64,000 nt of DNA from Streptomyces triculaminicus (GTDB lineage: Bacteria; Actinomycetota; Actinomycetes; Streptomycetales; Streptomycetaceae): positions 2,084,101 to 2,148,100 of the forward strand of contig NZ_JAFMOF010000001.1 in assembly GCF_017349075.1 (NCBI RefSeq), given 5' to 3'. The notes beneath the pieces are model-generated. The model searched no databases. It had not been told where the DNA came from and was given only the letters and a program-made list of their open reading frames with translations. The position numbers and the translations under genes were made by a program. This document shows, piece after piece, positions 39,826 to 49,415 of this stretch; positions within the stretch are counted from its first letter, which is position 1, and every line of letters begins with the position of its first letter.

Positions 39826-41873
39826 GGAAGCGGCTGCGCGTGGACGATCGTCAGCCCCGACACCGCCCGCGTCAGCGCGACGTACAGCCGCCGCAGGCCG
39901 GTCCGTTCGTCCGGTTCCCCGGCCACCACCGCGGCCGGCTCGTCCAGCACGACGTGGTCGTACTCCAGGCCCTTGGCCAGCGGCGCGGGGACCAGCGTCA
40001 GCCGCGCCTCGGCCGACGTCTCCTCGCCCGGACGGAGCCAGGGCAGACCGGCCGCCGTCAGCGCCGCGCCCAGCTCCCCGAACCGGTCGTCCGCCGCGAT
40101 GAGACCGATCGAGCCCTCGTACGACAGCGCCCGCCGGCACGCCTCGACGACCGCGGCGTCCAGGGCGTCCGCCGCCACCTGCCGCACCGCGAAGTCGCCC
40201 GGCGACTCGCGGACCGACGTCGCCGCCGCCAGGCCGGGCGCGATGGCCGGCAGCAGCCGCGAGGCGTAGGCGATCACTTCGCGCGGCACCCGGAAGCCCT
40301 GCGTCAGCTCCTCCACGGCCGCCTCCGGCTTGCCCAGGTGGGCCAGCGCCTCCCGCCAGCTGCTCGTCGCCCACGGCGTGGTGCCCTGCGCGAGGTCGCC
40401 CAGGATCGTCGCCGACCCGGTCGTACAGCGGCGGCCCACCGCGCGGTACTGCATGGGCGACAGGTCCTGCGCCTCGTCCAGCACCACGTGCCCCAGCGAA
40501 TGGGTGCGGGCGACGAGGTCGGACGCCTCGTCGATCAGCACCGCGTCGGCGGCGGACCACTTCGCCGTCCGCACCGACCGCGCGGGCTTCGCCCAGCGGA
40601 TCTCCCGCTGCTCGGCCGGCGAGAGCACCCCCTCGGCGTGCTCGGCCAGGAACTCCTTCTCCGACAGCAGCCGCAGCACCAGCTTCGCCGGGTCGACCGC
40701 CGGCCAGATCGCCTTGACCGCCGCCTTGACGGCCGTGCTGCGCGCGACGGCGTCCTGCACCCGGTCGTCGGGCGCCTCGCCGGCCTCCTCCATGCGCACG
40801 AGCACGGCGTGCGCGATGCGCTGCGGCAGGGCCTCGCGCGCGGCCCCGTAGCGGATGTCGCGGGCGAGCAACTCCCGCACCATCTCCTCGATCTCGTACG
40901 CGGGAACCCGCCAGCGCCGCGAGCCGCGCACGACGACCACCGCCTCGTCCGGCATCGTCACCCCCGACCGCACCGCGCGTCGCAGCACCTCGGCCATACG
41001 GGCGTCGCCCTTGATCATGGCGGCGGCGGGCGAGTCGTTCCCCCACACGTCGACGTGCGCGACGAGGTCGTCCACGGTCGCCTGGGCGACGTTCAACTCG
41101 CCCAGGGCGGGCAGGACTTGCTCGATGTAGTGCAGGAAGGACCGGTTCGGGCCGATGACCAGCGTGCCGGTGCGGGCCAGCCGCTCCCGGTGGGCGTAGA
41201 GCAGATACGCGACGCGGTGCAGGCCGACGGCCGTCTTCCCGGTGCCGGGGGCGCCCTGGACGCAGACCGTGCCGCCGATCCCGGCGCGCACGATCTCGTC
41301 CTGCTCGGGCTGGATGGTGGCGACGATGTCCCGCATCGGGCCGACGCGCGGCCGTTCGATCTCGCTCTGCAGCAGCCGGCTCGCCTGGTCGCCGCCGGCG
41401 GCGTCGGTCAGGTCCTCGTCCTCGTAGGCGGTCAACTCCCCGCCCGTGTAGCCGAACCGGCGACGCAGACCCACGTCCTGCGGGTCCTTCTTCGACGCCC
41501 GGTAGAACGGCTGCGAGACCGGGGCGCGCCAGTCGATGACCATCGGATCGCCGTCGGCGTCGTGGACGTGCCGCCGCCCGATGTAGAACTGCTCGCCCTC
41601 GGCCCCTTCCGCCCCGTCCGCGCCCGGCGCGTGCAGGTAGTCGAGGCGGCCGAAGAAGAGCGGGGTGTGCGCGAGATCGGCGAGCGCGGCGATGCGGTCC
41701 TCGATCTGCGACTGGAGGACGACGGCGTTGACCCAGTTGGCGGTGACGTCCTTGATGTCGAGGGCCTCGACGTCGGCCCGCATCGCGCGCAGCGCGGAGC
41801 GGGAGGCGGCGAGGTGGGCGCGCTCCCGCTCGAGGGGGTCGTGGGGGTGCGGGGGCGGTACGGGCGCGGGCAC
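39807..41873 (-). CDS. helD: HelD/HelR-type RNA polymerase-associated ATPase
   Basis: UvrD-like motor protein of 688 residues. The family-specific middle N-terminal stretch is clear: FYIGRRHVHDADGDPMVIDWRAPVSQPFYRA. Walker A is VQGAPGTGKTAVGLHR, Walker B HVVLDEAQDLSPMQ, and later motifs LTQGFRVPREV and RRLYVALTRAVSGL. The first 60 residues are helical and can form the coiled-coil arm that enters the RNA polymerase secondary channel. HelD proteins release stalled RNA polymerase, and actinobacterial HelR confers rifamycin tolerance. I found no rifamycin-associated element upstream, so this is probably the housekeeping paralogue. Confidence 0.87.
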   Translation of the reverse strand: MPAPVPPPHPHDPLERERAHLAASRSALRAMRADVEALDIKDVTANWVNAVVLQSQIEDRIAALADLAHTPLFFGRLDYLHAPGADGAEGAEGEQFYIGRRHVHDADGDPMVIDWRAPVSQPFYRASKKDPQDVGLRRRFGYTGGELTAYEDEDLTDAAGGDQASRLLQSEIERPRVGPMRDIVATIQPEQDEIVRAGIGGTVCVQGAPGTGKTAVGLHRVAYLLYAHRERLARTGTLVIGPNRSFLHYIEQVLPALGELNVAQATVDDLVAHVDVWGNDSPAAAMIKGDARMAEVLRRAVRSGVTMPDEAVVVVRGSRRWRVPAYEIEEMVRELLARDIRYGAAREALPQRIAHAVLVRMEEAGEAPDDRVQDAVARSTAVKAAVKAIWPAVDPAKLVLRLLSEKEFLAEHAEGVLSPAEQREIRWAKPARSVRTAKWSAADAVLIDEASDLVARTHSLGHVVLDEAQDLSPMQYRAVGRRCTTGSATILGDLAQGTTPWATSSWREALAHLGKPEAAVEELTQGFRVPREVIAYASRLLPAIAPGLAAATSVRESPGDFAVRQVAADALDAAVVEACRRALSYEGSIGLIAADDRFGELGAALTAAGLPWLRPGEETSAEARLTLVPAPLAKGLEYDHVVLDEPAAVVAGEPDERTGLRRLYVALTRAVSGLTIVHAQPLPAQLLG

Positions 41874-41977
41874 GGCAAGTCCTCCTGGCGTACGGCGTAC
41901 TGAGCGGTGAGCCGTCCGGTTACCGACCGGGCGGCGGCGCTCCCGTAGGCGAAGGCGGGAGGCGGCGGGAAGGGTGG

Positions 41978-41983
41978 ATTGTA
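41978..41983 (-). promoter_or_regulatory. Candidate -10 box of the helD-like gene
   Basis: TACAAT on the minus strand is a near-perfect -10 hexamer in an otherwise GC-rich region, about 105 bases upstream of the helD-like start. A weak TTCGCG lies 18 bases further upstream. The resulting leader contains the inverted repeat CCGTCCGGT/ACCGACCGG. Confidence 0.45.
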
Positions 41984-42153
41984 GTCAGCCGAAAAGGGGC
42001 GCGCGAACGGTTTTCCCGCGCACCCCGGGGTCCTCGGGGTCGCCGTCCACCTCCCGTAGGGGACGCCATGATCCTTGGGTCGTACGGCCGCACCCACCCG
42101 TTTACACCGGCAGACCGATGCCCGGGGCGCTCCCGGCGACCATCATGGAAGAC

Positions 42154-42294
42154 ATGACCTCAGCATCCATCTCCCCGGACGGCTCCCCGGCCGCCTCGCC
42201 CCTCGCCGCCGCCCTCCGGGCGATCAAGGCCTTCGCCGGTGCGGCCGTCAGCGTCGTCGTCCTCGGCGAGTACGCCGACAAGCGCACGGCCTGA
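42154..42294 (+). CDS. Small hypothetical protein with one hydrophobic helix
   Basis: Frame of 46 residues: polar Ser/Pro N-terminus, then an amphipathic-hydrophobic segment (PLAAALRAIKAFAGAAVSVVV) and a short charged end (LGEYADKRTA). An in-frame ATG nine bases upstream (MED) is possible. GGAAG lies just before the ATG with short spacing. Isolated between helD and a membrane protein gene; no known family. An overlapping reverse-strand frame looks less natural. Confidence 0.5.
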   Translation: MTSASISPDGSPAASPLAAALRAIKAFAGAAVSVVVLGEYADKRTA

Positions 42295-42327
42295 GCCTTC
42301 ACGCACCCACGCCCGATACCCGCATCC

Positions 42328-42376
42328 GAGTACCCCGCGTCTGAGTACCCGGACGGCCCCGAAATGAGTACGTACC
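42328..42376. promoter_or_regulatory. GAGTACCC direct repeats before a membrane protein gene
   Basis: GAGTACCC occurs at 42328 and 42343, and TGAGTACGTACCCC at 42365, all within 90 bases of the start of the membrane protein gene. The third copy includes the symmetric GTAC. Repeated spacing suggests binding of a regulator or a duplicated promoter part; no -10 box is obvious. Confidence 0.35.
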
Positions 42377-42416
42377 CCGAGGCCCGCCCGCCCCGCCGGC
42401 TGGTTCACTGGCGACC

Positions 42417-42797
42417 ATGAAGAACTCCGCACCCACCGCCTGGCAGCCGGGCGCCCTCCCGCCGCCGCGCGACCCGGCCACGTACGACCGCCGGGCCGGC
42501 CTCCTGCGCGGCGTGGCCACCGTCGTGATGGTGCCGCTGCTGATGATCGACCTGTTCTTCCTCGGCCTGTCCCCCATGGCGACCGACAGCTGCGGGCCCG
42601 ACCACTGCTCGGCCGCGCTGAACCGGTCCCTGGCGATCGCGCCGGTCGTCTGGGTCGTCTCCGCCGTCCTGCTGATCGCGACCTGGGCCCTGCCCGCGCG
42701 CCCGCGCTTCCGCCAGGCGCGCGGCTGGACCTTCGCCGCCGCGCTGGCCTCGGGCCTGATGGTCATCGCCATCCTGGCCGACCTGCCGACGGGCTGA
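42417..42797 (+). CDS. Integral membrane protein, function unknown
   Basis: Protein of 126 residues with three predicted membrane helices (about 33-52, 73-93, 100-122). The loop between the first two contains a Cys pair (DSCGPDHCSAALN) likely facing outside and disulfide-bonded. Proline-rich N-terminus (GALPPPRDPATYDRR). No family recognised. Convergent with the XPB gene 30 bases away. Confidence 0.75.
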   Translation: MKNSAPTAWQPGALPPPRDPATYDRRAGLLRGVATVVMVPLLMIDLFFLGLSPMATDSCGPDHCSAALNRSLAIAPVVWVVSAVLLIATWALPARPRFRQARGWTFAAALASGLMVIAILADLPTG

Positions 42798-42827
42798 CAG
42801 CGCGAAAAGCGGCGCCGGGGCGGACCG

Positions 42828-44477
42828 TCAGGCGTCCTCGCCCGCCAGCAGCGAGTCCGCGTCCACGATGCGGTACGCGTACCCCTGCTCGGCCAGGAAG
42901 CGCTGGCGGTGCGCCGCGAAGTCCTGGTCGACCGTGTCGCGGGCGACCACGGAGTAGAAGCGCGCCTCGTGGCCGTCGGCCTTCGGGCGCAGCACCCGGC
43001 CCAGCCGCTGTGCCTCCTCCTGGCGCGAGCCGAAGGTGCCCGACACCTGGATGGCGACCGTCGCCTCCGGCAGGTCGATGGAGAAGTTGGCGACCTTGGA
43101 GACGACCAGTACGGAGATCTCCCCCTGCCGGAAGGCGTCGAAGAGCTTCTCGCGCTGCGCGTTGGTCGTCTCGCCCTTGATGACGGGCGCGTCCAGGTGC
43201 TCGCCGAGCTCGTCGAGCTGGTCGATGTACTGGCCGATGACCAGCGTCTGCTCGCCCTGGTGCTTGCGCACCAGCGCCTCGGTGACCTTCCGCTTGGTGG
43301 CGGTCGTGGAGCAGTAGCGGTACTTGTCCTCCGTCTCGGCCGTCGCGTACGTCAGCCGCTCGGAGTCGGTGAGGTTCACGCGCACCTCGACGCAGTCGGC
43401 GGGGGCGATGTAGCCCTGGGCCTCGATCTCCTTCCAGGGCGCGTCGAAGCGCTTGGGGCCGATGAGGGAGAAGACGTCGGACTCCCGCCCGTCCTCGCGC
43501 ACCAGCGTCGCGGTCAGCCCCAGCCGCCGCCTGGCCTGCAGGTCTGCGGTGAACTTGAAGACGGGCGCGGGCAGCAGGTGCACCTCGTCGTAGACGACCA
43601 GGCCCCAGTCGCGGGAGTCGAAGAGCTCCAGGTGCGGGTAGATGCCCTTCCGCTTGGTCGTCAGCACCTGGTAGGTGGCGATGGTGACCGGGCGGATCTC
43701 CTTGCGCGTACCGCTGTACTCGCCGATCTCGTCCTCGGTCAGCGAGGTCCGCTTGACCAGCTCGTGCTTCCACTGGCGCGCGGAGACGGTGTTGGTGACG
43801 AGGATCAGCGTGGTCGCCTTGGCCTGGGCCATGGCGCCCGCGCCGACGAGCGTCTTGCCGGCGCCGCACGGCAGCACGACCACGCCGGAGCCGCCGTGCC
43901 AGAACCCCTCCACGGCCTGCTTCTGGTACGGCCGCAGCGCCCAGCCGTCCTCGCGCAGGTCGATGGGGTGGGCCTCGCCGTCCACGTACCCGGCCAGGTC
44001 CTCGGCCGGCCAGCCCAGCTTCAGCAGCGTCTGCTTGATCTGGCCGCGCTCGGAGGGGTGCACGGCGACGGTGTCGGGGTCGATCCGGGCGCCCACCAGC
44101 GGCTGGATCTTCTTCGAGCGGAGGATCTCCTCCAGCACCGGCCGGTCGGTGCTCTCCAGCACCAGCCCGTGCGTGGGGTGCTTGACCAGCTTCAGCCGCC
44201 CGTAGCGGTCCATGGTCTCGGCGATGTCGACGAGCAGGGCGTGCGGCACGGGGTAGCGGGAGTACGACACCAGCGCGTCGACGACCTGCTCGGCGTCGTG
44301 CCCGGCGGCGCGGGCGTTCCACAGGCCCAGCGGGGTCACCCGGTAGGTGTGGATGTGCTCCGGCGCCCGTTCCAGCTCGGCGAACGGCGCGATCGCCCGG
44401 CGGCACGCGTCCGCCCGGTCGTGGTCCACCTCCAGCAGCAGGGTCTTGTCGCTCTGGACGATGAGGGGTCCGTTCAC
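42828..44477 (-). CDS. DNA repair helicase XPB
   Basis: Superfamily 2 helicase of 549 residues, the length of mycobacterial XPB. N-terminal damage-recognition region (IVQSDKTLLLEVDH...), then Walker A PCGAGKTLVGA, the DEVH box VVYDEVHLLP, the XPB-specific RED motif in TATLVREDGRESD, and C-terminal helicase motifs QTLVIGQYIDQLDEL and QEEAQRLGRVLRPK. It unwinds DNA 3'-5' in repair. GTG at 44477 has GGAAGG eight bases upstream. A matching helicase-associated protein is encoded at 31.6-34.1 kb. Confidence 0.94.
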   Translation of the reverse strand: MNGPLIVQSDKTLLLEVDHDRADACRRAIAPFAELERAPEHIHTYRVTPLGLWNARAAGHDAEQVVDALVSYSRYPVPHALLVDIAETMDRYGRLKLVKHPTHGLVLESTDRPVLEEILRSKKIQPLVGARIDPDTVAVHPSERGQIKQTLLKLGWPAEDLAGYVDGEAHPIDLREDGWALRPYQKQAVEGFWHGGSGVVVLPCGAGKTLVGAGAMAQAKATTLILVTNTVSARQWKHELVKRTSLTEDEIGEYSGTRKEIRPVTIATYQVLTTKRKGIYPHLELFDSRDWGLVVYDEVHLLPAPVFKFTADLQARRRLGLTATLVREDGRESDVFSLIGPKRFDAPWKEIEAQGYIAPADCVEVRVNLTDSERLTYATAETEDKYRYCSTTATKRKVTEALVRKHQGEQTLVIGQYIDQLDELGEHLDAPVIKGETTNAQREKLFDAFRQGEISVLVVSKVANFSIDLPEATVAIQVSGTFGSRQEEAQRLGRVLRPKADGHEARFYSVVARDTVDQDFAAHRQRFLAEQGYAYRIVDADSLLAGEDA

Positions 44478-44575
44478 GCCTCGGCCTTCCGCTCGCATCG
44501 GTCCCGTCCGTGTGCGGGACAAGCTTCCAGTGTCCCTCATGCGCCGCCGTACGTGCCGTCCCGCCCGGAAAACGC

Positions 44576-44617
44576 CACCGGGGCGGCACCCCCCGTGAGG
44601 AAGGTGCCGCCCCGGTG
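44576..44617 (-). terminator. Terminator hairpin downstream of groEL2
   Basis: CACCGGGGCGGCACC (44576-44590) and GGTGCCGCCCCGGTG (44603-44617) are perfectly complementary over 15 bases with a 12-base loop. It lies 35 bases after the groEL2 stop and before the XPB gene, so it probably terminates groEL2 transcription. Confidence 0.75.
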
Positions 44618-44651
44618 TCCAAGAGGACGGTTGATCAACCCGAGGGGTCGA

Positions 44652-46427
<1,776 letters not shown>

Positions 46428-46433
46428 GCCCAA

Positions 46434-46463
46434 TGATTAGCACTCGACCACCTCGAGTGCAAG
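46434..46463 (-). promoter_or_regulatory. groEL2 promoter overlapped by CIRCE operator 1
   Basis: TTAGCACTC (46437-46445), nine bases, then GAGTGCAAG (46455-46463): a CIRCE element with two mismatches at the right end. On the minus strand a -35 TTGCAC (46457-46462) and -10 TAATCA (46434-46439) with a 17-base spacer are almost exactly covered by this operator, so HrcA would exclude RNA polymerase directly. Confidence 0.85.
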
Positions 46464-46495
46464 CGGTCCACGAGGTACGCACCTCGGGTGGCAGC

Positions 46496-46523
46496 GGGGG
46501 CACCTCCCGGCGGCAGCCGGGGG
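46496..46523. repeat. Copy of the hairpin core found in the 12.6-kb MITE-like element
   Basis: GGGGGCACCTCCCGGCGG and the following CAGCCGGGGG match 12665-12692 at 25 of 28 positions; the three changes are all transitions, and those in the stem are compensating (AGC/GCT becomes GGC/GCC), keeping the hairpin. Terminal repeats of the MITE are not seen here. Confidence 0.65.
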
Positions 46524-46638
46524 CGCAGGCCAACCCGAGGCATGCCCATGTTCGCGAGGGTGCATGCGCGGCCGCTCCCCCGAACCGCACATCCACCCTC
46601 TGACCCGCGCGTACGCACGCGCCCGCCCGGGCACGCGC

Positions 46639-46672
46639 GAGGGGCCCGCACCGGTGACGGTGCGGACCCCTC
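46639..46672 (-). terminator. Terminator hairpin downstream of cold-shock gene
   Basis: GAGGGGCCCGCACC and GGTGCGGACCCCTC form a stem of about 13 pairs with one mismatch and a GGTGAC-type loop, starting 33 bases after the stop codon of the leftward cold-shock gene. Confidence 0.7.
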
Positions 46673-46704
46673 GGCGAGCCGATCGAGCCGGTCGATGCGT
46701 GCGA

Positions 46705-46908
46705 TCAGGCGCTGAGCCTCACCATGTCCGCCTGCGGCCCCTTCTGGCCCTGCGAGATCTCGAACTCGACTCGCTGCCCCTCCTCGAGGGTGCGGTAGCC
46801 GTCCATCTGAATCGCGCTGTAGTGGACGAAAACATCCGCACCACCGTCGACCGCGATGAAGCCGTACCCCTTCTCCGCGTTGAACCACTTGACGGTGCCC
46901 TGAGCCAT
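46705..46908 (-). CDS. Cold-shock protein (CspA family)
   Basis: Single cold-shock domain of 67 residues: [20 protein letters not shown] with RNP1, then DVFVHYSAI (RNP2) and [18 protein letters not shown]. It binds single-stranded RNA and DNA as a chaperone. GGGGAG precedes the ATG. A promoter about 105 bases upstream gives a long structured leader, as in other csp genes. Confidence 0.95.
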   Translation of the reverse strand: MAQGTVKWFNAEKGYGFIAVDGGADVFVHYSAIQMDGYRTLEEGQRVEFEISQGQKGPQADMVRLSA

Positions 46909-47020
46909 GCCTAACTCCCCTATTACTGGCCCTTGCACAGGACCGCACTTCGCGGACCCGGGTCAGACCTCACCCCCAGACAGGTTGAGGGTGTGCGCCG
47001 GAACGCGTCGACCGCGGCTG

Positions 47021-47048
47021 AATGTATCCGCACGGATGCCGTCTGCAA
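47021..47048 (-). promoter_or_regulatory. Candidate promoter of the cold-shock gene
   Basis: On the minus strand TTGCAG (47043-47048) and TACATT (47021-47026) are 16 bases apart. Transcription from about 47014 would give a leader near 105 bases with GC-rich stems (CCGCGAAGTGCGG), consistent with post-transcriptional cold regulation. Confidence 0.5.
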
Positions 47049-47253
47049 CAGGTCAGTCGGACGAGAATTCCAGGTGCGGCCGATCGGTTATTCGTACCGA
47101 TTTCCGCAGCTTCCCGGGCAAGTCGGACCGGGCATAACGCAACCAACCCGACAATTCGTGCACATGTTTCGCGCACAACTTGACGGGTTCTCATATGCGT
47201 TCGGTGCTGACACCGGAGGGGGATCGCCCCAACTGTATCGCGCTTCAACAGAC

Positions 47254-47290
47254 GGAATAGCCCCGTCCGTTTTACGGGCGGGGCTATTCC
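47254..47290. terminator. Strong hairpin, probable terminator of thrC-cysO
   Basis: GGAATAGCCCCG (47254-47265) pairs with CGGGGCTATTCC (47279-47290); CCGT and ACGG extend the stem inward around TTT. It lies about 100 bases after the sulfur-carrier stop, is leftward-terminating by context, and may also act in the other direction. Confidence 0.7.
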
Positions 47291-47387
47291 GGGGACATGC
47301 ACAGGAACGCTGAGAAAAGCTCAGGCCATTGATTTACGGTTCATCGACGGGCTGTCGAGGCCTGTCGACTGTCCGCCGCAGGCCGGC

Positions 47388-47663
47388 TCAGCCGCCGGCG
47401 ACGGCCGGAATGATCGAGACGCCGGCCCCGTCGGGCGTGGCGGCGTCCAGCCCGCCCTCGAAGCGGACGTCGTCGTCGTTGACGTACACGTTGACGAACC
47501 GGCGCAGCTTGCCGGCATCGTCGAGCACGCGCGCGGCGATGCCCGGGTGGTTCCGCTCGAGGGAAGCGATGACCTCGGCGAGGGTGGCGCCCTCGGCGGG
47601 GACCTCGGCCTGCCCCCCGGTGTAGGTGCGCAGGATGGTGGGGATGCGGACGGAAACGCTCAT
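47388..47663 (-). CDS. MoaD/ThiS-type sulfur carrier, CysO-like
   Basis: Ubiquitin-fold protein of 91 residues ending in the Gly-Gly needed for thiocarboxylate formation (PAVAGG). The body (VRIPTILRTYTGGQAEV, RRFVNVYVNDDDVRFEGGL) closely follows mycobacterial CysO, which delivers sulfide for cysteine synthesis together with CysM and Mec+. Neither of those is adjacent here; instead it follows thrC by 101 bases on the same strand and probably shares its SAM-riboswitch-controlled transcript. Confidence 0.88.
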   Translation of the reverse strand: MSVSVRIPTILRTYTGGQAEVPAEGATLAEVIASLERNHPGIAARVLDDAGKLRRFVNVYVNDDDVRFEGGLDAATPDGAGVSIIPAVAGG

Positions 47664-47724
47664 GGTGACGTCACCTCATGGGTCGGTGAAGGAGTGCGGG
47701 CTACGAGCTGCGGGCTGTGAGCTG

Positions 47725-47792
47725 CGAGCTACTGCTTGCAAAGCCCGGCGGTGCGGGCTACGAGCTACTGCTCGCAAAGCCCGGCGGCGCGG
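47725..47792. repeat. 36-bp-period tandem duplication covering the thrC stop
   Basis: CGAGCTACTGCTTGCAAAGC onward (47725-47756) is repeated at 47761-47792 with two differences in 32 bases. The second copy encodes the last codons and stop of thrC (LCEQ-stop); the first copy retains a similar LCKQ-stop reading. More degenerate GCTGCGAGCT units precede it. It looks like a local duplication of the gene end. Confidence 0.75.
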
Positions 47793-49057
47793 AACGCCTC
47801 GAGCGACGGCCGGATCGTCGCCGTCGGCCCGGCCGCCACGGCGTCGAGCGTCTTGAGCCCGTCCCCGGTGTTGAGCACGACCGTGGTCAGCGCCGGGTCG
47901 AGCACCCCGCTCTCCAGCAGCTTCCGCGTCACGCCCACCGTCACGCCGCCCGCCGTCTCGGCGAAGATGCCCTCGGTGCGCGCCAGCAGCCTGATCGCGT
48001 CCACGATCCGCTCGTCGTCGACGTCCTCGACGGCCCCGCCCGTGCGCCGCGCGATGTCCAGCACGTACGGCCCGTCGGCCGGATTGCCGATCGCCAGGGA
48101 CTTCGCGATCGTGTCGGGCTTCACCGGGCGCACCACGTCGTGCCCGTCCTTGTACGCCCGCGAGACCGGCGAGCAGCCCTGCGCCTGGGCGCCGAAGATG
48201 CGGTACGGGCGGTCCTCGACCAGCCCCAGCGCGATGAGCTCCTTCAGCCCCTTGTCGATCTTCGTCAGCTGCGACCCCGACGCGACCGGCACCACGATCT
48301 GGTCCGGCAGCCGCCAGCCCAGCTGCTCGCAGATCTCGTACGCGAGCGTCTTGGAGCCCTCGCCGTAGTACGGGCGCAGGTTGACGTTGACGAAGCCCCA
48401 GCCCTCGCCCAGCGGGTCGCCGATCAGCTCGCTGCAGAAGCGGTTGACGTCGTCGTACGTTCCCTCGATGCCCACGAGGTCGCCGCCGTAGACGGCGGCC
48501 ATGACGACCTTGCCGGCCTCCAGGTCGTGCGGGATGAAGACACAGGAGCGGAAGCCCGCGCGGGCCGCCGCCGCGCCGACCGCCCCGGCGAGGTTGCCGG
48601 TCGACGAGCAGGACAGCGTGGTGAAGCCGAAGGCGCGGGCGGCCTCGACGGCGATGGCCACGACGCGGTCCTTGAAGGAGTGCGTGGGGTTGCCGGAGTC
48701 GTCCTTGACGTACAACTCCCCCGTCACGCCCAGCTCGGCGGCGAGGTTGTCGGCCTTGACGAGCCGGGTGAGGCCGGGTTCGAGGTTCGGCCGGTCCGCC
48801 ACGTCGGCGGGGACGGGCAGCAGCGGCGCGTAGCGCCAGATGTTCGCCGGCCCGGACTCGATCCGGCGGCGCAGCGCCTCGGGGTCGCCGGCCGGCAGCT
48901 CGTACGCGACCTCGAGCGGACCGAAGCAGGAGGTGCAGGCGAAGGAGGGACCGAGATCGAAGCGCTCGCCGCACTCGCGGCAGGACAGCGCGACGGCGGG
49001 TCCGAAGGGGGCGGCAGAAGGTACGGAGGTACGACTTTCAACGGCTTGGACAGCCAT
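47765..49057 (-). CDS. thrC: Threonine synthase
   Basis: PLP enzyme of 430 residues converting O-phosphohomoserine to threonine. An N-terminal zinc-ribbon-like segment (LSCRECGERFDLGPSFACTSC, key CxxC pairs) is followed by KDDSGNPTHSFKDR with the PLP Lys, LSCSSTGNLAGAVGAAAARAG phosphate loop, and VVPVASGSQLTKI. ATG at 49057 chosen; an upstream ATG (MRRKGLAS) at 49081 sits within the riboswitch expression region. Controlled by a SAM-I riboswitch, linking threonine output to methionine/SAM status. Confidence 0.95.
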   Translation of the reverse strand: MAVQAVESRTSVPSAAPFGPAVALSCRECGERFDLGPSFACTSCFGPLEVAYELPAGDPEALRRRIESGPANIWRYAPLLPVPADVADRPNLEPGLTRLVKADNLAAELGVTGELYVKDDSGNPTHSFKDRVVAIAVEAARAFGFTTLSCSSTGNLAGAVGAAAARAGFRSCVFIPHDLEAGKVVMAAVYGGDLVGIEGTYDDVNRFCSELIGDPLGEGWGFVNVNLRPYYGEGSKTLAYEICEQLGWRLPDQIVVPVASGSQLTKIDKGLKELIALGLVEDRPYRIFGAQAQGCSPVSRAYKDGHDVVRPVKPDTIAKSLAIGNPADGPYVLDIARRTGGAVEDVDDERIVDAIRLLARTEGIFAETAGGVTVGVTRKLLESGVLDPALTTVVLNTGDGLKTLDAVAAGPTATIRPSLEAFRAAGLCEQ

Positions 49058-49415
49058 GGAGGCGAGGCCCTTTCTCCTCATCTTCCTCGCGGCGTACGTC
49101 GCCACGAGACGGAATTGGCACCTTCCCCGCCGGGAGCCTCGCCGAATGAACGGTGAGACCGGCTGGAGGGTTGCCGGGGCTTCAACGGGCCGTGTCCCTC
49201 TGCCCCTCTGGATGAGCGGTATGGCGCTGGGCAGGGCCCAGGCATTTGTGCGCGCGACGACCCCGACATGCATCGGGCGCCTGCGTTGTTCAAGACTGTA
49301 ACGGAAGGGATGGCCGCGTTGGAGGGCCGTCCCGCACCGCGAGACATGCCCCGGCGACGACCGGAACGGTCCCGCCAAGGGTCAACATGACGATCGACAC
49401 CGAGGAGTCGTACAC
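49058..49415. other. 358-base divergent leader region of thrC and gpgS
   Basis: About 127 bases are the SAM riboswitch. The rest holds the likely thrC promoter (TACAGT, 49295-49300, minus strand) and the unassigned promoter of gpgS. GAGGAG eight bases before GTG 49416 is the gpgS ribosome-binding site. Confidence 0.65.
49100..49226 (-). ncRNA. SAM-I (S-box) riboswitch upstream of thrC
   Basis: Reading leftward, the conserved core is present in order: CTCATCCAGAG, then GGCAGAGGGACACGGCCC, GTTGAAGCCCCGGCAACC, a variable stem, and GGTGCCAATTCC near the 3' side. These match the S-box consensus (CTTATCAAGAG, GGAGGGA..GGCCC, TGAAACCCGGCAACC, GGTGCTAATTCC). Possible P1 pairs are CGCCA (from 49226) with TGGCG (to 49100). 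Downstream, GCGAGG and CCTCGC flank the purine-rich stretch before the thrC ATG, so SAM binding could hide the ribosome-binding site. A TACAGT -10-like box is at 49295-49300. Confidence 0.88.

Larger units (their letters stand above)
46909..47387. other. 479-base gene-free region between csp and the sulfur-carrier gene
   Basis: Contains the csp promoter and leader and the strong hairpin at 47254-47290. Between them (47060-47250) the DNA is relatively AT-rich for this genome, with no frame showing a ribosome-binding site and protein-like composition; I see no RNA gene either. Confidence 0.6.

Noticed and set aside
41874..42153. Rifamycin-associated element upstream of the helD-like gene
   Set aside because: No sequence resembling the 19-bp inverted repeat is present, so inducible rifamycin resistance is not supported.
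42102..42302. 66-codon minus-strand frame over the small plus-strand frame
   Set aside because: No ribosome-binding site and Ala/Gly/Met-rich composition typical of shadows; the plus-strand peptide has a better amphipathic layout.
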